Source of the DNA: Nymphaea colorata
Taxonomy: Eukaryota > Streptophyta > Magnoliopsida > Nymphaeales > Nymphaeaceae
DNA length: 64,000 nucleotides
Direction of reading: 5' to 3'
NCBI RefSeq assembly: GCF_008831285.2
Contig: NC_045143.1
Coordinates: 14,285,151-14,349,150 of the forward strand
Position numbers and translations under genes: made by a program. Below, one piece after another: positions 22,886 through 33,100 of the stretch; position 1 is the first letter of the stretch, and every line of letters starts with the position of its first letter. The notes under the pieces were generated by a model, which was not told the origin of the DNA, ran no database searches, and worked only from the letters and a program-made list of their open reading frames with translations.

Positions 22886-23384
22886 CGCTCAACACAAAGG
22901 AGGAAACCGAGCCACGGAATAGGAAGTGCAGGCAAAAGAAGACAGTCACATATCGAAAGACAACATGCTGATCATGAAGCAATATGCAGTTAACGCAGGC
23001 AGCAATCCATAAGTCTGATCGGCTGGAAGAGGCAACAACAGAGCTGAACGAAGAGAGATACCAGAGACGACAGCGAAGACGCTGAGAGGAAAATCAGCGT
23101 GAAGAGCAGCGGCGGAGCAGCGGAGGAGCAGTGGAGACAGCAGCGGCGATGCAGCGTGCAGCGGCGATGCAACAGTGACGGACGGCAGCGGCGGGCGGAG
23201 ATGACAGCCACGGCGGGCAGCGGCAAAGAGGACAGCAACGGCGGGGCGGAGGCGTCGGGTGGAGAGGTCAGCGACGGGCGGAGATGGGTGGACACGAGCG
23301 GGCGGAGGAAGCGCAGCGATGGGCGCGGTCAGGCGGCGGGTGGCGCCGCTCAATCGGCGCGCCGAGGAGGAGGAGACGGCTGCA
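22886..23384 (-). other. Copia-1 untranslated leader, GC-rich
   Basis: About 500 bp between primer-binding site and ATG. The part nearest the primer-binding site (23095-23384) is strongly GC-rich with GCGGCGGAG-type repeats, in contrast to the AT-rich LTR. Open frames exist on both strands, but the long sense frame in the GC part has no ATG near its start. I infer a structured packaging or translation leader, not a gene. Confidence 0.7.
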
Positions 23385-23396
23385 GCTCTGATACCA
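23385..23396 (-). other. Copia-1 primer-binding site
   Basis: TGGTATCAGAGC on the minus strand, directly adjoining the 5' LTR; complementary to initiator Met-tRNA. Confidence 0.92.
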
Positions 23397-23560
23397 TGAT
23401 AAGATTAGAAAGAATAATATTGATTAACCTCGAAATCTGCCCTAACTCCTCTTTATATAGACTAGAGGAGAGAGAGAAGTTACAAGAGAACCATCTAAAG
23501 GAAAAGTTATTACAAAAGTACCCTCTTAAACCTAAAACTGAATATAAACACATCTTAACA
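23397..23560 (-). repeat. Copia-1 5' LTR
   Basis: 164 bp. It contains the promoter: CTATATAAAG on the minus strand (23451-23460). Flanked by target duplication ATAAA at 23561-23565, after which LINE-2 sequence resumes. Confidence 0.95.
23451..23460 (-). promoter_or_regulatory. TATA box of the Copia-1 5' LTR
   Basis: CTATATAAAG in the middle of the 164-bp LTR, identical in all four Copia LTRs of the window. Transcription would start about 25-30 bases downstream, at roughly 23420-23430 on the minus strand. Confidence 0.7.
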
Positions 23561-24200
23561 ATAAATTATGGGTCAACATGGCCACGACTTGTGTTTTAAA
23601 CTGCATCATATGCAATGCTCATTATTGGGAAAGCTGGTGCCTTTTATGATATTTCTTGTGGAGTTAGGCAAAGGGATTCATTGTCTCCTTACCTTTTTCT
23701 AATGGGGATGGATTTTTTTCAAGGAGTTTTCAAACTACAATCATGTGATATATGATAGAAGTCCCAATACCTGGAAGAGGAACTCCCAGTGCTTTGGCTT
23801 CCATGCATGAAGATGACTTATTTTTGTTCACTAGGGCCACTTGTAAATCTGTAAATAGTCTAAAATCAATGTTTCCTTAGTTTGAAGATACTACTGAAAT
23901 GAAAATTAATGCTAATGTGACCAGCTTTTTCCCCTTTTCATTAAGAGAGGACAATGTTGCTAATATTTGATCTCAATTTGGATGGTTAAGAGGTGTATTC
24001 CCAATAAAATTCCTCATGCCCTCGTCCCCTAATCAGCTATATGTGGTAGACTGGGATGATTTAATTCTGAGGATGCAGGACAAACTTGGACAATAGAAGA
24101 ATAGACTTCTATCCTATGGAGGGAAATTATGTCTGATCAAATTTGTTTTGACATCCCTAAACTATTAGATGTAAGTATTAAAGTGTCCTAATTCTGTCAT
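23561..24200 (+). pseudogene. LINE-2 reverse transcriptase, second half
   Basis: Resumes right after Copia-1 with LWVNMATTCVLN, then DSLSPYLFLMGMD (the QGDPLSPYLF motif region). At about 23812-23845 it reads MHEDDLFLFTRA, the catalytic DD box with His-Glu before it, followed by MKINANV. Stops and frameshifts are frequent. Confidence 0.75.
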
Positions 24201-24556
24201 CAAGAAGATTGAGAGCATCGTTATAAAAATTTTATAGGGAGATGGCCCATAAACTTATTTTAGTTTCTTAGAAAGTCTTAACACTTCCAATCATAGAAAG
24301 TGGTGTGGGCCTCCAAAAATTGACTGAGGTTAACAATTGAGTATCTTGCATTCTTGGGCTATCAAAATGTCCTAATTTTGTCATCGAGAAGACTGAAATG
24401 ATCATCATAAAAATTTTATGAGGAGACTTGGAGATGGACCATAGACTTTTTTTTAGTTTCTTAGAAAGTCTTAACACTTCCAATAACAAAAAGTGGCGTG
24501 GGCCTAAAAAAACTGACTGAGGATAACAATGAGTATTTTGCATTCTTGGGCTGTCA
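24180..24556 (+). repeat. ~185-bp tandem duplication in LINE-2
   Basis: Copies at about 24180-24363 and 24364-24556 share GTCATC-AGAAGA, TTAGTTTCTTAGAAAGTC and CTTGCATTCTTGGGC-type phrases in the same order. They have since diverged by scattered substitutions. Confidence 0.85.
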
Positions 24557-25965
24557 AGATGTCTTGGGATCTGGCATTTGGGCCAAACTCTATAGATACA
24601 ATCAAATTTAAAAATGTTTGGAATTTCAGACTAGGTACTAACTAGTCACCTTTATGGAGGGATGTCTCTAAATCTTAGAAATTAATAGGCAATGATGTTT
24701 GCTAATTAGTAAGAAATGGAGATGTCAGGTTTTGGACTGATCCATGGTAGGATGAAACCCTTTTCAATTATATTACAGAAGAACTATCTGAAATTGTTAA
24801 TGGAAGAAAGATTTATGTTAAAGATGCTATTTCTCAATATACTAGTGGTTCCAAATGGTTAGAACACCCTAGAGTCTTGACCAAACTAAGAGCTATGTTG
24901 AGAAATGTTAATGACATATTATGCTGGAAAAATAACTTGCATCCCATTGTTTCTAGAAACTAGAAAGCAAATTTGAGATCACATCTGGGTTAAAGCTACT
25001 GTGGCTAAATGGTGCAAGTGGATTTGGTTCTCTAGATCCGTACCTCAAGCTTGTTGATTGTCGTCTATTGGCAGCATGGGTAGATTACCTACTAAAGTCT
25101 GGACGCAAAGACTGGAATCTCTTTGGCATCTTGATGTCATTTTTGTAAGAGGGCAGGTGAAGTCCAACATCATATATTGTTTTCTTGTTAATATGTAGCC
25201 TTTACTTGGCAGTTTGTTTTCTCATGGTTTGGAGTTTTCAGACTTCTCCAAGAAGACTTCTACACAACTTTTTTTGTGATGGATTTGAAGGAGATTTTGC
25301 TATAAAGAACTCAAAATTTACTGGACCCTTTTCTTCAATATAGCGAGATGAAAATTTTGGAGTATTCATAATAGCATGGCACATAACAATGTGAAGAAAA
25401 TAGAGAAATCTGTTAAAGCTCAGATTTGGTATGCATGTGTGGAGATGATTATCAAGCAGGATTGGTCTCACCACATTGGCAAAGCTATTAACTTGTGTCT
25501 GGAAACTTTAATTTTCTCTCCTTTTTGGCTTTTTCAGCATACACAAAGATGCACCATTGAAATTGCCTCATGCATTAGTGGCAGAAAAGGAATAGTTTCT
25601 GGCATCTTCTAGAGGGATGGGAGAGTTGTGAAGCAATTTTTCAAATTATATTGATGGGAATAGCTTGGAGATGAAGATTTTATAGGTCCTGCTCATTGAA
25701 ATGCCTATGCTATCTCAATCAGTTCGAGTAAGATCTAACATCTCTTACTGGAAAAGATGCCTGGGGTGGTTTCTTGGTCTCTGTATGGGCTAAAAGCCAT
25801 GCTTTCAAACTTTTAGGTTTAACAAGATTACAATTTGTAAAGAGTACCTTTCTTTGATGGTTGTTTCCTTACTGTCCAGTAAGGTTGATTAGCATTGTAA
25901 GACCATGCCATATTTTGTACGGACTTTCTTTATTCTTTTATTCTTTGATAATGGCAAGAGAATTC
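24557..25965 (+). pseudogene. LINE-2 C-terminal tail with zf-RVT remnant
   Basis: Readable pieces include GRLPTKVWTQRLESL and LDVIFVRGQV...HHILF-like sequence near 25070-25190 (zf-RVT region) and HNSMAHNNVKKIEKSVKAQI near 25365-25420, typical of LINE tails. Stops are frequent. The end is placed near 25965 from loss of similarity; no clear poly(A) was seen. Confidence 0.6.
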
Positions 25966-28439
25966 CCAGCCCGATCTCCCCATCTCGATTTCATTGGACC
26001 CACCAACTCAAGTTGATGAATGAAAATTCATCTTCACCATGCTGCTCCTGCCAAAACCAGCATCCATGAGGGAATAAAAAGCACAAAAAGGAAAGAAAAA
26101 ACACACAAAAACAATGGGAGAAGAAGAGGAGAAGAAAACACCTAGCCAACTCAATAGTATGAAGAATGAGATGTGAAGGTGCCTGACCAACTCAGTTAGC
26201 TATAAAGAAGAATCATAAACATAACCAACAACCTCCAAGCTCATGGAAAACCTATATGGCTAGTGCTTCAAAAAATTCAATTCATTGACTCTACAAATAT
26301 TTCACCACAAAATTGTTAAAATTGTTAAGTCTCTAAGAAAACAACAAAATGCCCTTTATTTCTATATTAACATGGTCAACACCACTAGAGTAGCATGCTT
26401 GATAATTTCATCCTTTTCACAATCGGATCAGGGTCTTTGGACTTAGATTTATCTCCTTATCTTGTATGTGATATGAAATAAACATTTTGGAATAGTTCTA
26501 GATCTAGTCTCCCTTACAAAACCAATCCAAATCCCATTGCACCATTATCTTGCTCCATTTTACTTCAAACAAATGCAACTTGTACATCATCATCATCATA
26601 CAACAACCTAAACATGAGGTTTCAACACTAATCTCATCAATGAATGAACACAATTAATCTTAGAAAATGATGCATATTATGCATCATTCATGATATTTCA
26701 CATGAATGCATGAATGACAGACCAGGAAGTAGTGATGTTGCTAACAATAAGAGAAATGAACATGTACTTTCCCACTGTTGGAATGATTCAACTATTGGCA
26801 TTGGTAGTACTATTTCAATTAGAAGAAATGCAATCAATGACAAGTAGGACTTGTAAAAGTTTACAATATTTATGCTTTGAAGCATAGGATTGTTGTAAGA
26901 AAGTCCACTTTGGATAAAAATGCAAGAGGGGTAATTGTGAGGATGATATTTATTTGTTCTAAGTAAGGTTGGAAGATCAAAATGCATGAGGGCTAATTGT
27001 AAAAAGAACATTTATTTGTTCTAAGATTGGAAGATAAAAAAGCATGGGGGCTAATGTGAAAAGGACATTTATTTATTCTAAGTAAGGCTGGAAGAATTCA
27101 AGTGGAAATGCAAAAGAAAATAAGCTTAATACAAGTTGCGGCTATCAAGCAAGAATGGTAGCAAGAAGGCTTCCCAATGGAAAGTAGTTCACACACACAC
27201 ATCCATATGTGATTATAACCGTTCTTTGGCACCTATGTGCACTGCTTGTATATTAAGCTCACATTATAAAGTGATGTCTTTGCATTTTGCAGTAGATAAA
27301 TTAGCTGATAATGTACTACCAGCTTACTAAGTAAAAACCTAATTTTTCTATTATTAATTGTAATAGGAGCAACACGAATAAAAAGTGTGTCACTTGTAGC
27401 AGCAGTAGCAGCGACTGGCAGCTGTCTGCATAAATATTTGAAAACTAAAGATTGTTGGTTAGGCTTAAGCGCATGGCAGGTGATGGCTAACCCAGTCCAA
27501 TTATTGCACTATTTTGGCTTTAATAGATTTCATGTATAATTGTACTTGATCATGCATGTCTTTTGGAGATATCATGGTTTAGTTGTGGTTATTGACATAA
27601 AATTGATATGTATGATTGAAATGATTATGTTGATTCATGCACAAACTACATGATATTCATTAAAAGATCTGTAGGTGTGAGTACAAGTTAAGCTTGGCTC
27701 CTCAAGCATGAGAAACACATTAGAGAGCATCATGGAGTTTTAATTGTATAGAGCAATTGCTTGCGGAAGGTAAATGAAGATTACTCTCTATGGTTGGGAT
27801 TGATGGAAAAAATTTGGATATCAAAATGAATATGTTTATCTGGATGATATCAATCCATTTAGTGAGAATGTGTAACTAAGTCCATAAATAGAGTTGAATA
27901 TTTAAATGACTGACTGATAAGGTATTGAATTTGTGTTACTATAAATAGATGCTTGACTGGGGCAGTGTCTGACCACCATGGACCCAAAATTGATCTTGAT
28001 TGATTGTCCAAGCCGTTCCTAATTGATTGTGCTTGAGAGTTTTGAACCATTGTGAGTGTGAATGAAACTTATTAATAATAATTATGAGACGTTGTGAGTG
28101 TGAATGAAATTGATTAATACTAAAGCTTGTTGACTTGTACTACATCGACCAAAATGACTCAAAAAATGTTTGCATGTTTCTCCGTCCAAAGCCTAAAATT
28201 TGTTAAAATACTAACTATGTGTTAGCTAGTTGGAGGGGCATTCGTATGGGTGTGTGACCTATTTTTCCACTAGCAAACCTATATGGCAGGTATGCAGTGT
28301 AAGGCCCTAGGATATCATATTGTGTTGTGTGTTTTTAAAGTGTAGGTTCTCACCTTCTCATCCCAAGTGTCCGAGGGAAGGCTGAGCAACTTTATTTGTA
28401 GTTGAGTTTGATAAGATCTACGGTTATTGTTACAAAGGA
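25966..28439. other. Unassigned AT-rich region
   Basis: No convincing coding sequence. It holds a 10-bp-stem hairpin at 26666-26688 (AATGATGCAT, loop ATT, ATGCATCATT) and a three-unit tandem repeat at 26917-27094. It may be old LTR DNA; I could not show it. Confidence 0.4.
26917..27094. repeat. Three-unit tandem repeat, 57-62 bp units
   Basis: Units begin near 26917, 26979 and 27036. Each has an A-run, a GCATG-type start, GGGCTAAT or a close variant, ACATTTATTTGTTCTAAG or a variant, and GGAAGA. Copies are moderately diverged. Confidence 0.8.
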
Positions 28440-28730
28440 AAGGAGGATATGATCAGTTACAAAGGAAAGGATATTGTTTCCAAAAATCAAGACTTATCCA
28501 AAACTGACCAATATCCTCTAGAAAAGCAACAAAACCCAAAGGTTGTAGGCTCTATTGAGTGCGGCTGGATCAGTTTTTGTTGTTTGCTGTTTCTCCCTTT
28601 TGTCACAGCCAGAGAATCTATCACTATTGACAGATTGCAAGAAAACCAGTTTTTCACCTACGGGTGGTGAGCTGGTCGCAGGTTGTAGATCAACGACAGT
28701 CGGAATCGTTAGTTTTCTGGCCACCCATTC

Positions 28731-28870
28731 TACTACGTCCCCTATTTTCTACATCCCTTGTTTTTGCGTCTGAATGAGGGAGAGCCACCGATGCCTCATC
28801 TACTGCGTCCCCTATTCCTAATTCCCTATTTCTACTTCTGGATGAGGGAGAGCCACCGAGGCCTCACCCA
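28731..28870 (+). repeat. ~70-bp tandem duplication
   Basis: CTACTRCGTCCCCTATT and TGAGGGAGAGCCACCGA each occur twice in the same order, near 28731/28800 and 28775/28844. Confidence 0.8.
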
Positions 28871-29089
28871 CCTCCTCAGTCTTTTCCTGCTCAAACCTCC
28901 TTGCCGTGACAGCAGAACAGGCCACCAATTTTGTTCCCCTGTTCCTAAAAATTTTGAGAGGAGCTCTTGTGCTCACTGGCTGTAGCTCTACCGAAGGAAT
29001 AGATTTAGTATAAAATCGCTGCATCATCCTCTTCTGGTGTTTCTCGAACTACTTCTACTGCACCAGGTACACAATGTAATGCTTTCTCA

Positions 29090-29626
29090 TGTTTGGTTTC
29101 AGTTAAGCTTGATCGATCAAATTATCTTCTCTAACGTTCCCAAATTGAAAGTGTTATGAATACAGATCTTGTTCTCTATACTTTGAATGGGCTGAGTTCT
29201 GAATATGAATCTTTCATCGCCACGATTATTGCATTTAAAGATCTGCCTTCATGGGCTGAATTATATGATATGTTAATTATTCAAGAGCAGTGAGTTGGAA
29301 TGCTTTCTTCACCCCAGCTGACTCAAGTTGAAGCCACAACCACTGCCTTCATTGTTGAACAGGGGTGTGGGCATGGTAAACATAATGGTGGTAGAGGTAG
29401 AGGTCATAATGGAGGAAGAGGAAACTATGGTAAAAATAATAATACTAACAAATTTAGCCAAGGAGTAACTTGTCAATACTGTGGAAGAAAAAATCACATA
29501 GCTCGACAGTGCTATGATATTCCAAAGGCACTTATGGCCATGGCACTCAACATGGGAAAATCTAACAATGCATCTAGTAGCCAAGAAACTGCCAACAATA
29601 GTCAAGACTCAGGTATCCAGACATAG
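29090..29626 (+). pseudogene. Copia gag remnant with CCHC knuckle
   Basis: The fragment VSVKLDRSNYLL near 29100 is the usual start of a plant Copia gag. It is followed after a deletion by LNGLSSEYESFIATI. The 29300-29626 frame has a Gly-Arg-rich stretch (GRGRGHNGGRG) and a complete knuckle CQYCGRKNHIARQC. There is a stop at about 29292, between the two parts. Confidence 0.8.
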
Positions 29627-30195
29627 GTGCTTCCCATCATGGATCTAATTCCATTGTTGTTGGCAATGGTAGTAAGATGCTAATTAAAAATATAAGGAAC
29701 ATGTCCCTACCTAGCAAAATGTATCTTTTGTTTTGAAAAATGTGTTGCATGCCCCTAAGGCACACAAGAATCTTATGTCAGTAGCAAGGTTTACAAAAGG
29801 CAATCAATGCTCTATTGAATTTTCCTCTAATGGTTTTATTGTTAAGAATATGCAGACGGGCAAGATCCTTCACACAGGGCCTCTTGAGAAAGGAGGACTT
29901 TATAGATGGACGAGAGAGAGAAAGGATTCTACAAGCAATCCTATCAGTATTGAAGATGATGGTCAATTAAAGACTGCCAGTACTTCTTTAGTTTCAAAAA
30001 ATTCTTGCTCGAATATTCAGTTATGACATTTGCATCTACAACATGCTTATTTTCAGTTATTGAACTCATTGAAAGTTGCTAGTTTAATTTCTGCTGGTGA
30101 CAAACATAAATTGGATTTTTGATCTTAATGTGTGCTTGGAAAAATAAGCTTATTTGTCCTTCCAAAACCCAAATTATCTAAATCCGCATGCATCA
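29627..30195 (+). pseudogene. Copia protease and pre-integrase remnant
   Basis: GASHHGSN near 29630 matches the protease D-x-GASHH box; its Asp sits next to a frame break. The 29733-30026 frame reads NVLHAPKAHKNLMSVARFTK and GPLEKGGLYRW, characteristic of RE1-type Copia proteins. A weak pre-integrase trace (LHLQHAYFQLLNSLKVASL) follows and similarity stops near 30195. Confidence 0.75.
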
Positions 30196-33100
30196 AAATG
30201 ACTATTCTAGAGTGATGTCTAAGGAAAAAACAAAGACTTTTGATCTAGGGCACGTGAGTTGGATCTGAAGCTAGAAATACTCTGCCAAGGAATATCTAAT
30301 TGCAATGACACAAAAAAACTAAGAAACTGGTTACCAAATTGATTATAATTCAGCTCGAAAGATTGAGCTGCATTGAAGTACAATGTCTGGAACTGGACAA
30401 CACTTAGCGGAATTTGTAGATTTACAAATGAGCTCAAATCTGAATGCAAAAACTGAAACTAAACTAAAAAAGTACGATGATTGAGTACTAAAGAGTATGA
30501 TCCTAGCTTAGAATGAGATGACATGTTTAGGATAGGGAGAATTTTGGCTCAAATGGGCCAAAATGAGTGAAAGAGTGACACTTTGGTTTCAGGACAATTG
30601 GTCTGGCACTCAAATCTAGATTTCAAGACTGAAAGCAGCTCAAAACGTAGTATGTGGACACTGAGGATACCATATAAGAAGCTCGGTTAGGTATGATAAG
30701 GTTCAAGTGTTCTAGAAGTGGCAAGTGATTGGTCTCTATGAGAATGCGATGATTCTGAGCTTGGGTAAGCCTAGCAGACTAGCTCCAATGATCTCTAAGG
30801 ACTTGTAAATGTGACAATGTTTAGAATTCTAGATGAAATTCCCAATTTTTGACTTAAGTGGTAGGCAGCAGGAGCAAAATAGTCATTTTTAAGATGGAAG
30901 CTAACATAGGTGATCTAAGATTGGGTTCTTGGCTCATGAATGAAGTTCTAGAATTCCACCCTAATAAATGGCCCCCTAATATCGAAATGCCTTGTGAAAA
31001 CTTGGCTTGAAAATTTTATGGTTAACGCAGGCATTTTGATATCATGAAAAATTTGGAGTTGGTTAACTAGCAAACACGTCCTTGGTCTAATTATCCTTAG
31101 TAAAGCTGCTAGAAACAGTCAAACCTCATACTGACAGGCCAATTCTTGTCTCTCGGATTCCTGCGCATGGAAAACAAAAGTGAGTATAGGTGACAAATCC
31201 ATTCACTATAGTCTATATATAAGAAGGGAATTTTCACATGTAACCAAAGGGTGCATGCAGATTTGGGCTCAATCAAGGATAAGGCAGCTGGCAGAAAAGA
31301 TTTAATTGTAGATAGGCTAAGTAATTAAACTTAAGTCCAGTAAGCTAAGTTCAAGTCTAGTGAGCTCGACTAGGTTTGCTTGGGTCCAAAGGGGGTTATG
31401 TTCAGGCCCGAATTGTGTTCCTTAACATTGAATCTAGTTCAAAGTGACCTCATCTAGATCTACGTGGCATGCTCTAAGTCAAGGCTTTGCCTAGGACAAG
31501 TTATATGGGTTCAAATGGTCCAGGATCAACTTACTTGGGTTCAGTTTCATGTATATGTCGACCAAGTTCTACTTAACCTTTAAGCTTAGAAAATTATGAA
31601 AACATGCTATTTGGAAAATGACTGATATGACCTAGGATGCCACTATAAATTGACCAATTTCCCCTTGATTGCCATGCCTAGTATTTGGTTCTTTGTGTGA
31701 TATAAACTGCGCCTCATCATAGAGAACAAAAAAATATGCATATATCTAGAATTTTATATCAAAATTTTTTCTGTTTTATCCAAAAATTGAATCTTTTGAA
31801 ATTGATTGGGTTGTTTATGAAGACACTACTAGAGTGACTTCAAAAACTTCAAAAATGGAAATTTGAGTTCTGGATTGAGTTTTACTGAGTTGGGCTGGAG
31901 CACCCACACTAGAGCTGCCTAATTATGATGGATTGAAGAACTCGACAATTCAAATGAGTCAAAAAATAGCTCAGAAGATGCTCCAAGTCTCACTAGTGAA
32001 ATGACTGAGCGTACTAAATGAGGAGTGATGAATTCAGCTAGGGAAATATGATGATGAATTTGGTTCAAGCTGGCTACCCTCAATTTGAGCTAGAACTGAA
32101 ACTAGGGTCTCCTTGAGTAGCGTCTGCATGTTTTAAGGAAGAGTTTTACTTAGTTGAGCTAGTTTTGGCAGGCTGAACTTCTTGAGCCACCGAAGGTAAG
32201 TTTCTTGAGATAAAGTAGGCTAAACCCGACTTGGCTGGGAAATTGGCAATTAAATTGAGCTAAAAATAGATCACTTCCTCATAAATGACCTCATTTTAGC
32301 TCAATTTTACTAATCTATGCTAAATTGAATTGGCTAGAAGAGGATATAGTGTATGAACCATTAAAATTAGGCTGGGGTTAGCTGGAATGACTCTATTTTA
32401 TACTTGGTCTAAAGTTCAATTGAAAAATTGAGCTCAAAGTGAGCCTATTTATTGGCAAATGGAATAGTTTTTGTTCAATTAAACTAGATTGGATACCTAT
32501 AAATTAAGGCATTTGTCACTGGTAATTGGATTTTTCCTAAAATCTGCCTATTCTAAAGAGAATAATGTCTGATGGAATAATTTCTAGTGCTTTCCTACAA
32601 TTTTATTAGAAAATAAGGATAAAATTATAAATGATAGTTCTAGAGAAATGGTGTCCTATTGGGTCCTAGTTGTTTCGAATCTATACTAGATGGGTCGGCT
32701 CCATTTTCAGGCGAATGAGCCAACTTAAGTTGAAAGCATTCAGAAAATATTGAGAAAATGGTTTGAAAGTAGTTCGAAAGCTAGTTCCAAAATCAGTTGA
32801 AAGCAGTTCAGGATATGATAAGAGGTAGCTAGGGCCTGGTTAGCGATAAGGTGAGAAAAATAGGTTTTATAAATGTCTTGATTATGTTCACAGCTCTATT
32901 TCTACTTATAGTTAATTTGCTGCTCTTTGTTGGTAGCATCATAATTCTCAGAGTAATACATGCTTACCCAATTTATTGGCTAAAGTTCTTTTCTATTATG
33001 CAAAGAGTCCCTTAACCATGTTTTAGGGCGAGTCTAGCTCATTGACCATGTGTTTTCATGTCCTATAGTACGTTGATTGGTAAGATTGTTGTTTACATTT

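Larger units (their letters stand above)
18509..23560 (-). mobile_element. Copia-1: intact Ty1/Copia retrotransposon
   Basis: 5052 bp. LTRs of 164 bp lie at both ends and differ at one base. The target duplication ATAAA (18504-18508 and 23561-23565) is perfect. A tRNA-iMet primer-binding site follows the 5' LTR and a polypurine tract (GAGGGGGAG on the minus strand) precedes the 3' LTR. One uninterrupted 1401-codon polyprotein frame fills the interior. It sits inside LINE-2 in the opposite orientation. The one-base LTR difference implies a young insertion. A full sister copy is at 55634-60816. Confidence 0.97.
15310..25965 (+). mobile_element. Second decayed LINE, split by Copia-1
   Basis: LINE remnants occupy 15310-18508 and 23561-25965, about 5.6 kb without the insert. 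Order on the plus strand is ORF1-like segment, endonuclease, reverse transcriptase (first half), Copia-1, reverse transcriptase (second half), zinc-binding tail. The break falls between KAYDMVN and the WVN segment of reverse transcriptase, and the target duplication ATAAA flanks the insert. Both outer boundaries are approximate. It is much more decayed than its insert. Confidence 0.8.
28440..30195 (+). mobile_element. Truncated Ty1/Copia remnant
   Basis: Gag, protease and the beginning of the pre-integrase region of a Copia element of a different lineage from Copia-1 and Copia-2. Integrase, reverse transcriptase and RNase H are absent, and no LTR or primer-binding site was found. The left part (28440-29050) has a tandem duplication at 28731-28870. 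Boundaries are approximate. Confidence 0.65.

Noticed and set aside
23099-23599. Plus-strand frame of 166 codons in the Copia-1 leader and LTR
   Set aside because: Antisense to the element, starts in the GC-rich repeat and crosses the LTR and the target duplication.
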